From Streptomyces sp. NBC_01241 (GTDB taxonomy: Bacteria > Actinomycetota > Actinomycetes > Streptomycetales > Streptomycetaceae), in assembly GCF_041435435.1 (NCBI RefSeq), contig NZ_CP108494.1, positions 8,032,501 through 8,096,500 of the forward strand: DNA of 64,000 nucleotides, read 5' to 3'. A program made the translations under genes and the position numbers. Within the stretch, counting starts at the first letter, position 1; each line of letters opens with the position of its first letter. Below the pieces are notes generated by a model. That model did no database searches. It saw nothing but the letters and a program-made list of their open reading frames with translations, and was not told the DNA's origin. This document shows positions 16,489 to 24,478 of the stretch, in pieces.

Positions 16489-18114
16489 TCAGCCATGTCC
16501 GAGTCCTTCGACGGCGGCGTCCGGGCCGGGCGGCCGTACCGCGGTGTGCGCGGGTGCGGCGGGGGCGACCGGCAGCGTGAAACGGATGCAGGTGCCCTCG
16601 GTGGTTTCCGGATCCAGCCAGATCCGGCCCCCGTGGAACTCCACGATCTTCCGGCACAGGGCCAGACCGATGCCCGTTCCCTCGTACTCCTCCCGGCCGT
16701 GCAGACGCTGGAAGATGACGAAGACGTTCTGCGCGGACTCCGGCGCGATGCCGATGCCGTTGTCCGCCACCCGGAAGTGCCAGTCGTCGCCCTCCCGCAC
16801 ACAGCCCACCGTGATCCGGCACGGCACGCCGGGGCGGCGGAACTTCACCGCGTTGCCGATCAGGTTCTGCCAGACCATGGACAGTGCCGTGGCGTCCCCC
16901 GTCAGCGACGGCAGCGGGGCCTCCCGTACGACCGTGGCACCGGACTCCTCGACGACCAGCGCGAGGTTGGCCAGGGCGCGGTCCAGGGACCGGTCCAGGT
17001 CGACCGGCTTCCACCGTTCATGTACCCGTCCCATGCGGGAGAAGGTGAGCAGATCGTTGATCAGCACCTGCATCCGCCCGGCGCCGTCGACCGCGTAGTC
17101 GATGTACTGCCGCGCCCGGTCGTCGAGCTCCGCGCCGTACCGTTTCTCCAGCAGACCGCAGAACGAGGCGACCTTGCGCAGCGGCTCCTGCAGATCGTGC
17201 GAGGCGACGTACGCGAACTGCTCCAGCTCGGCATTGGACCTGCGCAGCTCCCGCGTCTGTTCCGCCAGCAGCGTCTCGCGTTCCCGGGACTCGGCGAGTT
17301 CCTCGACGATGCGGCGGCGCATGTCCTCCACGGCCGCCGCCACCGCCCGCACATCGGACGGCCCGTCGACCTCGATCCGCTTACGGAACGCCCCCGAGCT
17401 GACCGTCTCGGAGGCGGCGGTCAGTCGGTCCAGCGGCCGGCCGACCATCCGGTGCAGCAGCAGACTCAGCGAGCCCACGGCGAGCAGAAAGCCGACGACC
17501 AGCGAGATGAGCACCTGGTCACGGGTGGTGCGGGCGTTGCTCAGATCGGTGCGGGCCCGGTCGCGAGCCACGTCGAGATGTGCCTGCTGAGCCGTGTACA
17601 GGCGGCGCAGGGTGGCGAATTCGTCCGTGCTCCGCCGGATCGGGGCGGAGGTCTCGGACGCCGGGCCGCCCCGGCGGACGGCGGCGACGAGCGGCTCGGC
17701 ATGCCCGCTGCGCCATTCCCGGGAGGCCGCGGCGATCCGGTCGAGATCGCCGGCGAAGGGCTGTTCGTCCCCGACGAGGGCGCGTACGCGGGCCATCCGC
17801 AGTTTCTCGTCCCGCATCCCCGCCTCGTACGGCCGCAGGAAGGCCGGGTCGCCGGTGAGCGCGAATCCGCGGACCCCGGTCTCCTGTTCCAGCAGCGCGT
17901 TCTGCAACTGGAACGACGAGGAGCGGGCGGGCTGGATGCGGTCCACCAGCTCGGTCGTGCGGTCGGATATCCGGGACAGCACGAGGCCCCCGACGGTCAG
18001 GCCCGCGCAGACGACGAGCACGAAGACGGCGAGGATCAGATGGACCCAGTTCTGGACGGACAGTCGCGAGGTCAGGCCGCGCCCGGGCGCCGGCGATGCG
18101 TCCCGGCCGTTCAT
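16489..18114 (-). CDS. CHASE3-HAMP sensor histidine kinase (phytochrome-like kinase core)
   Basis: A 541-residue membrane sensor kinase. The first transmembrane helix lies at about 24-46. A CHASE3-type extracytoplasmic helical domain follows at about 50-195 (LLEQETGVRGFALTGDPAFLRPYE), then the second helix at about 200-221. A HAMP domain and coiled coil reach residue 295. The HisKA motif is QFAYVASHDLQEPLRKV with phospho-acceptor His306. The ATPase N-box (WQNLIGNAVKFR), G1 (VADNGIGIAP) and G2 (GTGIGLALCRKIVEFHGG) are intact. The ASHDLQEPLRKV form is typical of kinases paired with single-domain or phosphatase-fused receivers. It is coupled by ATGA overlap to exactly such a receiver-phosphatase gene. 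Confidence 0.92.
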   Translation of the reverse strand: MNGRDASPAPGRGLTSRLSVQNWVHLILAVFVLVVCAGLTVGGLVLSRISDRTTELVDRIQPARSSSFQLQNALLEQETGVRGFALTGDPAFLRPYEAGMRDEKLRMARVRALVGDEQPFAGDLDRIAAASREWRSGHAEPLVAAVRRGGPASETSAPIRRSTDEFATLRRLYTAQQAHLDVARDRARTDLSNARTTRDQVLISLVVGFLLAVGSLSLLLHRMVGRPLDRLTAASETVSSGAFRKRIEVDGPSDVRAVAAAVEDMRRRIVEELAESRERETLLAEQTRELRRSNAELEQFAYVASHDLQEPLRKVASFCGLLEKRYGAELDDRARQYIDYAVDGAGRMQVLINDLLTFSRMGRVHERWKPVDLDRSLDRALANLALVVEESGATVVREAPLPSLTGDATALSMVWQNLIGNAVKFRRPGVPCRITVGCVREGDDWHFRVADNGIGIAPESAQNVFVIFQRLHGREEYEGTGIGLALCRKIVEFHGGRIWLDPETTEGTCIRFTLPVAPAAPAHTAVRPPGPDAAVEGLGHG

Positions 18115-19436
18115 CGCGGCGTCTCCCGGCCCCAGCCCAGATGGAGCACGGCCACGTCGTCGGCGAGACCGCCGTACGGGGACGCCGCCTCGGCGGCCTC
18201 GTCGACCAGGGTGTCCACGAACGCGCGGGCCGGCAGGGCCCCGCGACTGCGGGCCAGGGCGAGCAGCCTGTCCTCGCCGAGCCGGGAGCTTGGCCCCGTA
18301 CGCCCCTCGAAGAGGCCGTCCGTGAAGAGGACGATCCGGCCGTCATCGGGCAGGGCCAGCTCCGAGACACTCCACCGTCCCGTCCCCGGCAGCAGCCCCA
18401 GGGCCATCCCAGGCTCGGGCTCGACCCAGCTCACCCGGTCACCGCTGCGCAGCAACAGCCCGGGGTGACCGGCCCGCACCACCTGCACCCGGCGCCGGTC
18501 CGGGGAGAAGGAGAGTGAGGTGAAGGTGGCGAAGACATGCGGGTCGGAGCGTTCGGCGACCAGGATCTCCTCCAGCAGCCGGACCTGTTCGAGCCGGCCG
18601 GTCGCGCACAGCACCGCAGTGCGCCAGGCGACCCGCAGGCAGACACCCAGCGCCGCCTCCGCGGCCCCGTGCCCCGACACATCGCCGATCACCGCGTGCA
18701 CCGTGCCGTCGGAGGTCTGCACCACGTCGTAGAAATCACCGCTGAGCAGGGCGTGCGCCCGGCCCGGCGCGTACCGTGCCACCGCCTCGAAGGAGTCGTC
18801 GTGCAGCAGGGGCACGGGCAGCAGCCCGCGTTCGAGGCGGGCGTTCTCCCGCGCCATCAGCCGGTTGGCGCGCAGCGCCGCCGCGGCCTGCTCGACCTGC
18901 TTGCGCTGGAGGGCGTAACGGACCGAGCGGCCCAGCGCCTCCGGATCGAGCCGTCCCTTGACGAGATAGTCCTGGGCGCCGGTCGCCACGGCCGACAGGC
19001 CCGTATCTGCCTCGGCCCTGCCGGTCAGCACGACGATGGCCGCATCGGGCGCCGACTCGACGATCCGGGTCACGGCGTCCAGGCCGTACACATCGGGCAG
19101 ATGCAGATCGAGCAGTACGCAGCACGGGGTGCGGCAGCCGGCCAGGAACCGGCGCGCCTCCGCGAGCGTCCTGCACCAGGTCAGCGCGGAATCCAGCTCA
19201 CTGTCCGCGAGCATCTCCTCGACGAGGAGGGCGTCACCGGCGTCGTCCTCGACCAGCAGGATCACGGCGTCGACCTTCCACACCGAACCGTGGCCGGTTT
19301 CGCTTGCGGACTCGTTGCCGGTGCCGGTTTCGCTTGTGGACTCGTTGCCGGCCGTGGCGGGACCGTTCTGTACGGTGACGGCGTCCGGGCGCACGGAGGC
19401 GCCGGCGGGAGAGCTGCCCGCCGGGAGTTCGGCCAC
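18111..19436 (-). CDS. Response regulator fused to SpoIIE/PP2C-type serine phosphatase
   Basis: A 441-residue cytoplasmic protein. After a Ser/Thr/Gly-rich leader with a short tandem repeat comes a receiver domain (ILLVEDDAGDALLVEE with the acidic pair; CCVLLDLHLPDVYG with the phospho-acceptor Asp; YLVKGRLD with the conserved Lys). A linker helix follows, then a PP2C/SpoIIE phosphatase domain with metal-binding Asp in LLSGDFYDVV and VIGDVSGHG and the final GGLADDVAVLHL. It resembles RsbP/RssB-like phosphatases controlled by phosphorylation. GTG 19436 is chosen because AAGGGGG lies about five bases upstream. It is the first gene of the operon, and its stop overlaps the histidine kinase start by ATGA. 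Output: probably dephosphorylation of an anti-sigma antagonist. Confidence 0.9.
   Translation of the reverse strand: MAELPAGSSPAGASVRPDAVTVQNGPATAGNESTSETGTGNESASETGHGSVWKVDAVILLVEDDAGDALLVEEMLADSELDSALTWCRTLAEARRFLAGCRTPCCVLLDLHLPDVYGLDAVTRIVESAPDAAIVVLTGRAEADTGLSAVATGAQDYLVKGRLDPEALGRSVRYALQRKQVEQAAAALRANRLMARENARLERGLLPVPLLHDDSFEAVARYAPGRAHALLSGDFYDVVQTSDGTVHAVIGDVSGHGAAEAALGVCLRVAWRTAVLCATGRLEQVRLLEEILVAERSDPHVFATFTSLSFSPDRRRVQVVRAGHPGLLLRSGDRVSWVEPEPGMALGLLPGTGRWSVSELALPDDGRIVLFTDGLFEGRTGPSSRLGEDRLLALARSRGALPARAFVDTLVDEAAEAASPYGGLADDVAVLHLGWGRETPR
19293..19352 (-). repeat. Two 30-bp tandem repeats in the phosphatase leader
   Basis: Two head-to-tail 30-bp copies differing at a couple of positions. 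They encode the repeated peptide GNES(T/A)SETG just before the receiver domain. Confidence 0.85.
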
Positions 19437-19675
19437 GGTCCACCCCCTTGTACGGACGGCACGGCTCGACCCCGGCCGTATCGCAAGGAAGCATAGGTGA
19501 CCGAACCGTGGAGGAGCCGTCGGGGCGGAGCGCCTCCGTGCCACGCGCGTCATGCACGAGACATCACACGAACGGAGCAGCATCCCGTGCATGGCAGACT
19601 TGACCGGGGCGTTCGGCCCGGCAGGAACAGGTACGGCGGTCGGCGCCACGAGGGACAAGCGACAGAGGAACGGCA

Positions 19676-21160
19676 ATGACGGTGACACAGGACAGCCCGG
19701 AGCTCGCTTCCGGTACTGAGGAGTTCGGTCCCGGTATCGACCCGGAGCGGCTGGCCGTCTGCCTGAGCGTGCTCGACGAACTCGACACCATCGAGATCGA
19801 CCACCCCGACGCCATCGCCGTGCGCCGTGCCACGGCCGGGATCTACCGGACCGTGAAGCAGCGCCGCCGTCAGGAGCGCCGCGCCGCCAAGACCGCGCAC
19901 GACAAGGCCGTCACCGAGGCCACCGCGACCGGTTCGGCCGACCGCATCGACGACGAGACCCAGGGGGTCCTGCCGTCGTCCTCGTCCCGTGCCGAGATCG
20001 CGGGCGTCCTCCAGCGCCCCCGCTCCTGCTACATCTGCAAGACCCGGTACGTCGAGGTCGACGCGTTCTACCACCAGCTCTGCCCGCAGTGCGCCAAGGA
20101 GAACCGCTCGCGTCGCGACGCCCGGACCGACCTCACCGGCCGGCGCGCGCTCCTCACCGGCGGCCGCGCGAAGATCGGCATGTACATCGCGCTGCGGCTG
20201 CTGCGCGACGGTGCGCACACCACCATCACCACTCGCTTCCCCAACGACGCGATCCGCCGCTTCAAGGCGATGCCGGACAGTGACGAGTGGATCCACCGGC
20301 TGAAGATCGTCGGCATCGATCTGCGTGACCCCGCGCAGGTCGTCGCGCTCGCCGACTCGGTCGCGGCCGAGGGCCCGCTGGACATCCTGATCAACAACGC
20401 GGCGCAGACCGTGCGCCGGTCCGCGAACGCGTACAGCGAACTGGTCAACGCCGAGGCCGCCCCGCTTCCGGCGGGTGAGCTGCCCGCCGCCGAGGTCATC
20501 GGCACCTTCGGCAGCGGCACCGTCGACCGCGTCGCCGCTCTCCCGGCCGCCCGCAGGGAAGGCCTGAGTGCGCAGGACGTCACCGAACTCGCCCTGGTCA
20601 CCGGGTCCGCCTCGCTGGAGCGGATCGCCGCCGGAACGGCGATCGACGCGGGCGGTCTCGTGCCCGACCTGCATGACACCAACAGCTGGATCCAGACGGT
20701 CGAGGAGGTCGAACCGATCGAGCTGCTGGAGGTCCAGCTCTGCAACTCCACAGCGCCGTTCATCCTGATCAGCCGGCTCCGTCCGGCAATGGCCGCGACC
20801 GCCGCCAAGCGCTCCTACGTGGTCAACGTGTCCGCCATGGAAGGGGTGTTCAGCCGCGGCTACAAGGGCGCGGGCCACCCGCACACCAACATGGCGAAGG
20901 CCGCGCTGAACATGCTCACCCGCACCAGCGCCCAGGAGATGTTCGAGAAGGACGGCATCCTGATGACGGCCGTCGACACCGGCTGGATCACCGACGAGCG
21001 GCCACACCCCGACAAGATCCGCCTCGCCGAGGAGGGCTTCCACGCCCCGCTCGACCTGGTCGACGGCGCCGCCCGCGTCTACGACCCGATCGTGCGCGGC
21101 GAGGAGGGCGAGGACCTGTACGGCTGCTTCCTCAAGGACTACGCGCCCGCCAACTGGTAG
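19676..21160 (+). CDS. SDR-superfamily protein with N-terminal Cys4 (zinc-ribbon-like) region and altered active site
   Basis: A 494-residue protein. Residues 1-100 are helical and charged. Residues about 117-139 hold two CxxC pairs (SCYICKTRY ... LCPQCAKE), likely a zinc site. From about 155 a Rossmann domain begins (ALLTGGRAKIGMYIALRLL) with the SDR ILINNAAQTV motif. The catalytic Ser is present (VVNVSAMEG), but the YxxxK motif reads TNMAK, so the tyrosine position is Thr. This argues against ordinary dehydrogenase chemistry. A large insertion lies between NNAA and the Ser motif. ATG 19676 (MTVTQDSPEL) is the first plausible start. A terminator follows at 21222. The function is unknown; a regulatory or NAD(P)-sensing role is possible. 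Confidence 0.75.
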   Translation: MTVTQDSPELASGTEEFGPGIDPERLAVCLSVLDELDTIEIDHPDAIAVRRATAGIYRTVKQRRRQERRAAKTAHDKAVTEATATGSADRIDDETQGVLPSSSSRAEIAGVLQRPRSCYICKTRYVEVDAFYHQLCPQCAKENRSRRDARTDLTGRRALLTGGRAKIGMYIALRLLRDGAHTTITTRFPNDAIRRFKAMPDSDEWIHRLKIVGIDLRDPAQVVALADSVAAEGPLDILINNAAQTVRRSANAYSELVNAEAAPLPAGELPAAEVIGTFGSGTVDRVAALPAARREGLSAQDVTELALVTGSASLERIAAGTAIDAGGLVPDLHDTNSWIQTVEEVEPIELLEVQLCNSTAPFILISRLRPAMAATAAKRSYVVNVSAMEGVFSRGYKGAGHPHTNMAKAALNMLTRTSAQEMFEKDGILMTAVDTGWITDERPHPDKIRLAEEGFHAPLDLVDGAARVYDPIVRGEEGEDLYGCFLKDYAPANW

Positions 21161-21221
21161 CCGACCGGTCGTCCCGTGGGGGCGATGCCATCGGTAGCGC
21201 CGTCGCGTGCTGCGCCGTGGG

Positions 21222-21256
21222 CCCGGCCGGGACATCGCTCCTGGCCGGGTCTTTTC
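21222..21256 (+). terminator. Rho-independent terminator after the SDR-like gene
   Basis: CCCGGCC pairs with GGCCGGG across a 14-base loop and is followed by TCTTTT, a rare U-rich tail for this genome. It lies 62 bases past the stop. Confidence 0.8.
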
Positions 21257-21467
21257 CGTGCGAGGTGGCCGAAAGTGACCCATGACACAGGTTCCATCGA
21301 GCGGGAACGCGCTCATTTGGTTAATCTGATCCGAACGGACGTCACCGGGGAGTCCACAAACCCTCCTCGGCCGTCCTGGGACAGGCTTGTCAACCGAGTC
21401 GCCGTCCCGCCCCGTATCCGGCGCCACCGCGACCGAACTGTTCCTTCCCCTGCCCTCGCGGGCGGTC

Positions 21468-21494
21468 GACGCCCGGTTCTGAGACCGGGGCGTC
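21468..21494 (+). promoter_or_regulatory. Leader hairpin upstream of the 58-aa gene
   Basis: GACGCCCGGT pairs with ACCGGGGCGTC (one bulged base) around a six-base loop, 39 bases before the GTG start. It could be the 5' end of the leader or an attenuator-like element. The rest of 21257-21532 holds no gene. Confidence 0.4.
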
Positions 21495-21532
21495 GGTGAC
21501 GCCCGGGGTTACGCGACACAAAGGAGTGCGCG

Positions 21533-21709
21533 GTGACGACACCAGAACTGACGAAGAACGAGAAGCGACCGGCCGAACGCCACGGAGAGCGGGCCCGCGG
21601 TCCCGAGAAACTCCGGAACATCGAAGTCTGGGCCAGGTCCGCACCGATCCGGCTGGCCGGCTACGAGGACGACCTCGCCGAGCCGCACATCCTGCCCGGC
21701 ATCGACTGA
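21533..21709 (+). CDS. 58-aa charged protein of unknown function
   Basis: A short gene with a very strong Shine-Dalgarno (AAAGGAG, six bases before GTG 21533), bounded by a leader hairpin and an 18-bp terminator stem, so it is very probably expressed as its own unit. The N-terminal half is highly charged (TKNEKRPAERHGERARGPEK). The C-terminal half is distinct (VWARSAPIRLAGYEDDLAEP, ending HILPGID). There are no cysteines, membrane segment or signal peptide. I do not recognise the family. The leader-like N-terminus and aromatic C-terminus allow a modified-peptide precursor, but no modifying enzyme is adjacent, so a small regulatory or adaptor protein is equally possible. Confidence 0.75.
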   Translation: MTTPELTKNEKRPAERHGERARGPEKLRNIEVWARSAPIRLAGYEDDLAEPHILPGID

Positions 21710-21728
21710 GCGCTTCTCGCCTTCACAC

Positions 21729-21770
21729 CCGAACTCCGGCCCACCCCTCAACGGGTGGGCCGGAGTTCGG
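21729..21770. terminator. Strong bidirectional terminator
   Basis: A perfect 18-bp stem (CCGAACTCCGGCCCACCC with its complement) closes a six-base loop. It sits between the convergent 58-aa gene and the crcB pair and would serve both strands. Confidence 0.9.
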
Positions 21771-21791
21771 CCGTTGCGGGGCGTTCGCCGG

Positions 21792-22166
21792 TCAGAACAC
21801 CGCCTTCGCCACCGCGGCCCCGGCGAACGAGAGCCCGACCCCCGCGCCGACGCCGAGCAGCAGATAGCCGGCCGCGGTGGCCAGGCGGCGGGCCGATGTG
21901 AAGGTCAGCAGCTCGTACGAGAACGTCGACCAGGTCGACAGGGCGCCGCAGAAACCGGTGGCGAGCAGGAGTTGGAGGCGGGGGCCGATGTCTCCGCCGG
22001 TCGCCGCCTCGGAGAGGAATCCGAGGAGCAGGGACGCACCGGCGTTCGCCGCGAAGGTGCCCCACGGGAATACGGTGTGGAGGCGGAACTTGGCGTCCAC
22101 CCCGATCAGATACCGCAGGGGCGCGCCGACCAGCCCACCCGCGAGCACCAGCAGCCAGTCGAGCAT
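21792..22166 (-). CDS. crcB: Fluoride channel FluC/CrcB, second subunit
   Basis: A 124-residue four-helix membrane protein of the FluC (CrcB) fluoride-exporter family. It has the N-terminal GGLVGAPLRYLIG block, the TFAANAGASLLLGFL helix with the pore Asn, and the GFCGALSTWSTFSYE box that corresponds to the phenylalanine-box and central sodium region. Fluc channels are dual-topology dimers; organisms with two adjacent genes make heterodimers in opposite orientations. The start overlaps the stop of the upstream crcB by TGATG. It confers fluoride resistance by passive F- efflux. Confidence 0.92.
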   Translation of the reverse strand: MLDWLLVLAGGLVGAPLRYLIGVDAKFRLHTVFPWGTFAANAGASLLLGFLSEAATGGDIGPRLQLLLATGFCGALSTWSTFSYELLTFTSARRLATAAGYLLLGVGAGVGLSFAGAAVAKAVF

Positions 22167-22633
22167 CACGTGCCCTCCTGGGCCCGGTGATCGCGCCCGA
22201 ACGCGAGGTGCGTGAGGAAGGCCCCCGTCGTCACCGCGGCCAGCGCCGCCACGACGGTCAGGAGCAGATAGCCGACCGCATAGCCCGGCCGGTCGTGCTC
22301 GAACAGCTGCCGCACTTTGTTCGTGTAGTACGAGAAGGAGGTGAACCCGCCGAGCAGGCCGGTGCCCAGGAACGGGCTGATCAGCCGGGGCGCGCCCGGG
22401 AAGCGCAGCTTCACGGTGACCATCAGGACACCCATCAGGAAGCAGCCCACCGCGTTGACCAGCAGAGTCGTCCAGGGGAACGCGGTGGGGCCGATGGGCC
22501 AGAGGAGTTCGGCACCATAGCGGGCCGCTGCTCCCGCGGCGCCGCCGATCGCGACGACCGCTACGACGGTGAGCTGCACCCCGGGGTGGTGATCGGGGTG
22601 CGTGAAGCGGTGCAGCTGCATCTTCGGGGGCAT
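22166..22633 (-). CDS. crcB: Fluoride channel FluC/CrcB, first subunit
   Basis: The partner of the downstream crcB, 155 residues from ATG 22633. The family blocks are GGAAGAAARYGAELL, TLLVNAVGCFLMG and LLGGFTSFSYYTNKV. The N-terminal 20 residues, which include PKMQLHRFTHP, are outside the channel domain, and the start is uncertain: a GTG at 22687 and an ATG at 22621 are in frame, and none has a clear ribosome-binding site. The channel is expected to be a heterodimer with the second subunit. No fluoride riboswitch pattern was recognised upstream. Confidence 0.88.
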   Translation of the reverse strand: MPPKMQLHRFTHPDHHPGVQLTVVAVVAIGGAAGAAARYGAELLWPIGPTAFPWTTLLVNAVGCFLMGVLMVTVKLRFPGAPRLISPFLGTGLLGGFTSFSYYTNKVRQLFEHDRPGYAVGYLLLTVVAALAAVTTGAFLTHLAFGRDHRAQEGT

Positions 22634-22921
22634 CCGGCGACCGTAACGAGCGGCGGCGGACGCCGGGCACACAGCGCACTGATCCACCCCGGGCGAAACC
22701 CGAACGGGTCAGTGGAACGCCCCACAACGAGAAGAGGCATGCCGTATGTGTCTGTATGGCAGAGAGCAACATTCCGGCCTCTCTGCGGAGTCATGGGAGC
22801 GGTCTTCCGCCGATCGTTGGAGTCCGCCGTGCCCCTCGCCGAGCCGGGTGTCGTCCGGAGACTCGAAAGCCGGCAGCCGATGGCCTACCTCGTGGCCTCG
22901 GTGCGCGGAGTCGGGCAGGTC

Positions 22922-22933
22922 GACCTCCAACCC
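22922..22933 (+). repeat. 12-bp target site duplication, left copy
   Basis: GACCTCCAACCC directly before the left IS end. It is identical to 24467-24478, and both copies are in the urea-transporter reading frame (Asp-Leu-Gln-Pro). Confidence 0.93.
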
Positions 22934-24466
22934 AACACCGTTGCGTTTGGCCCCTGAGCTGTACGTCAAGCCCTGCTGAACAGCGCAACGGGACCACCTG
23001 ATAGATCAACGATCGGCGAAGAAAGTCGGTCAAGATCAGGGGTCCCGTTGCAGGAGAAGTCTGTCATCACGTCCACGATCGAGACAGCCCGGGGTGTGTT
23101 CGCGCCGGGTCATCTGGGAGAGTTGACCCAGGTCGTGGACTTCGCGCTGGTGGACGCGGTGCTGGAGGAGACCGGCCGGCGCGAGAAGCGCCTGCGGCTG
23201 CTGCCTTCGCGGGTGGTGGTGTACTTCGTGCTCGCTCTCGCACTGTTCGAACACCGCTCGTACCGCACGGTGTGGTCCAAGCTGACCGCCGCCCTGACCC
23301 CGCTGGCCCTGGTGCATCCTGCGGTCTCCTCGCTGACGCGGGCCAGGCGCAGGGTGGGGGCCGCACCTCTGCGGCGTCTGTTCGAGACGCTTGCCGGGCC
23401 CGTCGCCCGCCCCGGGCAGGCCGGGTCCTTCTACCGGGGCCTGCGCACGGTGGCCGTCGACGGGACCCTGCTGCACACCCCCGACGACGAGACGCTCACC
23501 TGGCGCTACCCCAAACGGGCCGGGGAGGGTCTGGAGTTCGGCTATCCGCTCCTGCGGCTGCTGGCCCTGGTCGAGTGCGGCACCCGCGCGCTCATAGCCG
23601 CCGCCTTCGGACCGGAGTCCGAGGGCGAACTCCCCTATGCCAAGCGGCTTCTGACCGCCCTGGACAAGACGATGCTCCTGCTGGCCGACGCGGCCTTCGA
23701 CGGCAGCGAGTTCCTTGATGCCGTCCATCAGAGCGGGGCGCGGTTCCTGGTGCGCTCCGGGGCCCGCCGCGTCCCCACCCCCGCCGAGCACCTGGGCGAC
23801 GGCTCCTACATCGCCCGCATCGGCTACGGTGTCCTGCGGGTACTGCTGCCGGTGCGCGTGATCGAGGCGACCCTCATCGTCACCTTGGCCGATGGCACCG
23901 TCCGCACCGAGCGGTGGCGGCTGATCACCAACCTGCTGGACCCCGTCCGTTATCCGGCCGCCGAGCTCGTTGATCTCTATCACCGCAGGTGGCAGGCGGA
24001 AACTACGTATTTTTCGATCAAGGCCACGATGCTTGACGGCCGCGTCCTGCGCTCCCGCAGTATCGATGGCCTCGACCAGGAGGTCTACGCCCTGCTCACC
24101 GCCTACCAGGCTCTGATCCGTGCCGGCGACGACGCCCTGACCGGTCGGCCGGAAGTACCCATGGAACGGATCAGTTTCACCGTCCTGTTGGCCGCCGCAA
24201 CCGACACCGTCACTGCCGGCCATGGAATCTTCCCCAACACCCTCGTCGACCTGGTCGGCAGGATCGGCCACGCGGCCCTGGACGCCCTCCTGCCCGCCCA
24301 CCGACGGCAACGAGTGAAGGCCCGCACACGCAAGAACCCCACCAGCAAGTACGGCCCGAACGCCGGACAGCACCCCCAGAAGGCCCAGAACTACACCGTC
24401 CACACCACCGTTGCATTCTTCGCCCACGGCCTCAGTAGCCGCTCACGGCCCTAACGCAACGGTGTT
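22934..24466 (+). mobile_element. Complete 1533-bp IS4-family insertion sequence
   Basis: The ends are inverted repeats: the first 14 bases AACACCGTTGCGTT are perfect, and the match extends to 26 bp with three mismatches. The element carries one transposase gene filling nearly all of it. It is flanked by a perfect 12-bp direct duplication, in the size range known for IS4-family insertions. Intact ends, intact transposase and undecayed duplication indicate a recent event. Confidence 0.95.
23048..24454 (+). CDS. IS4-family DDE transposase, intact
   Basis: A 468-residue transposase. The catalytic triad is readable as Asp138 (TVAVDGTLL), Asp214 (LLLADAAFDGS) and Glu318 within the Y-x2-R-x3-E-x6-K signature (YHRRWQAETTYFSIK, Tyr311 to Lys325). 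The N-terminal 100 residues form the family's helical DNA-binding part. It starts at TTG 23048, 114 bases inside the element, and stops 12 bases before the right end. It is related to, but distinct from, the partial transposases at 2-1024 and 2329-2765. No frameshift or stop is present, so it is probably functional. Confidence 0.95.
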   Translation: MQEKSVITSTIETARGVFAPGHLGELTQVVDFALVDAVLEETGRREKRLRLLPSRVVVYFVLALALFEHRSYRTVWSKLTAALTPLALVHPAVSSLTRARRRVGAAPLRRLFETLAGPVARPGQAGSFYRGLRTVAVDGTLLHTPDDETLTWRYPKRAGEGLEFGYPLLRLLALVECGTRALIAAAFGPESEGELPYAKRLLTALDKTMLLLADAAFDGSEFLDAVHQSGARFLVRSGARRVPTPAEHLGDGSYIARIGYGVLRVLLPVRVIEATLIVTLADGTVRTERWRLITNLLDPVRYPAAELVDLYHRRWQAETTYFSIKATMLDGRVLRSRSIDGLDQEVYALLTAYQALIRAGDDALTGRPEVPMERISFTVLLAAATDTVTAGHGIFPNTLVDLVGRIGHAALDALLPAHRRQRVKARTRKNPTSKYGPNAGQHPQKAQNYTVHTTVAFFAHGLSSRSRP

Positions 24467-24478
24467 GACCTCCAACCC
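24467..24478 (+). repeat. 12-bp target site duplication, right copy
   Basis: GACCTCCAACCC directly after the right IS end, the pair of 22922-22933. Confidence 0.93.

Noticed and set aside
22634..22740. Fluoride riboswitch before crcB
   Set aside because: The conserved GGCGAUGG and UGAUGACUCCU segments are absent.
22634..22828. GlnR operator upstream of the urea transporter
   Set aside because: GTAAC- and GAAAC-like pieces occur (around 22645 and 22695) but not with the six-base spacing of a GlnR site.
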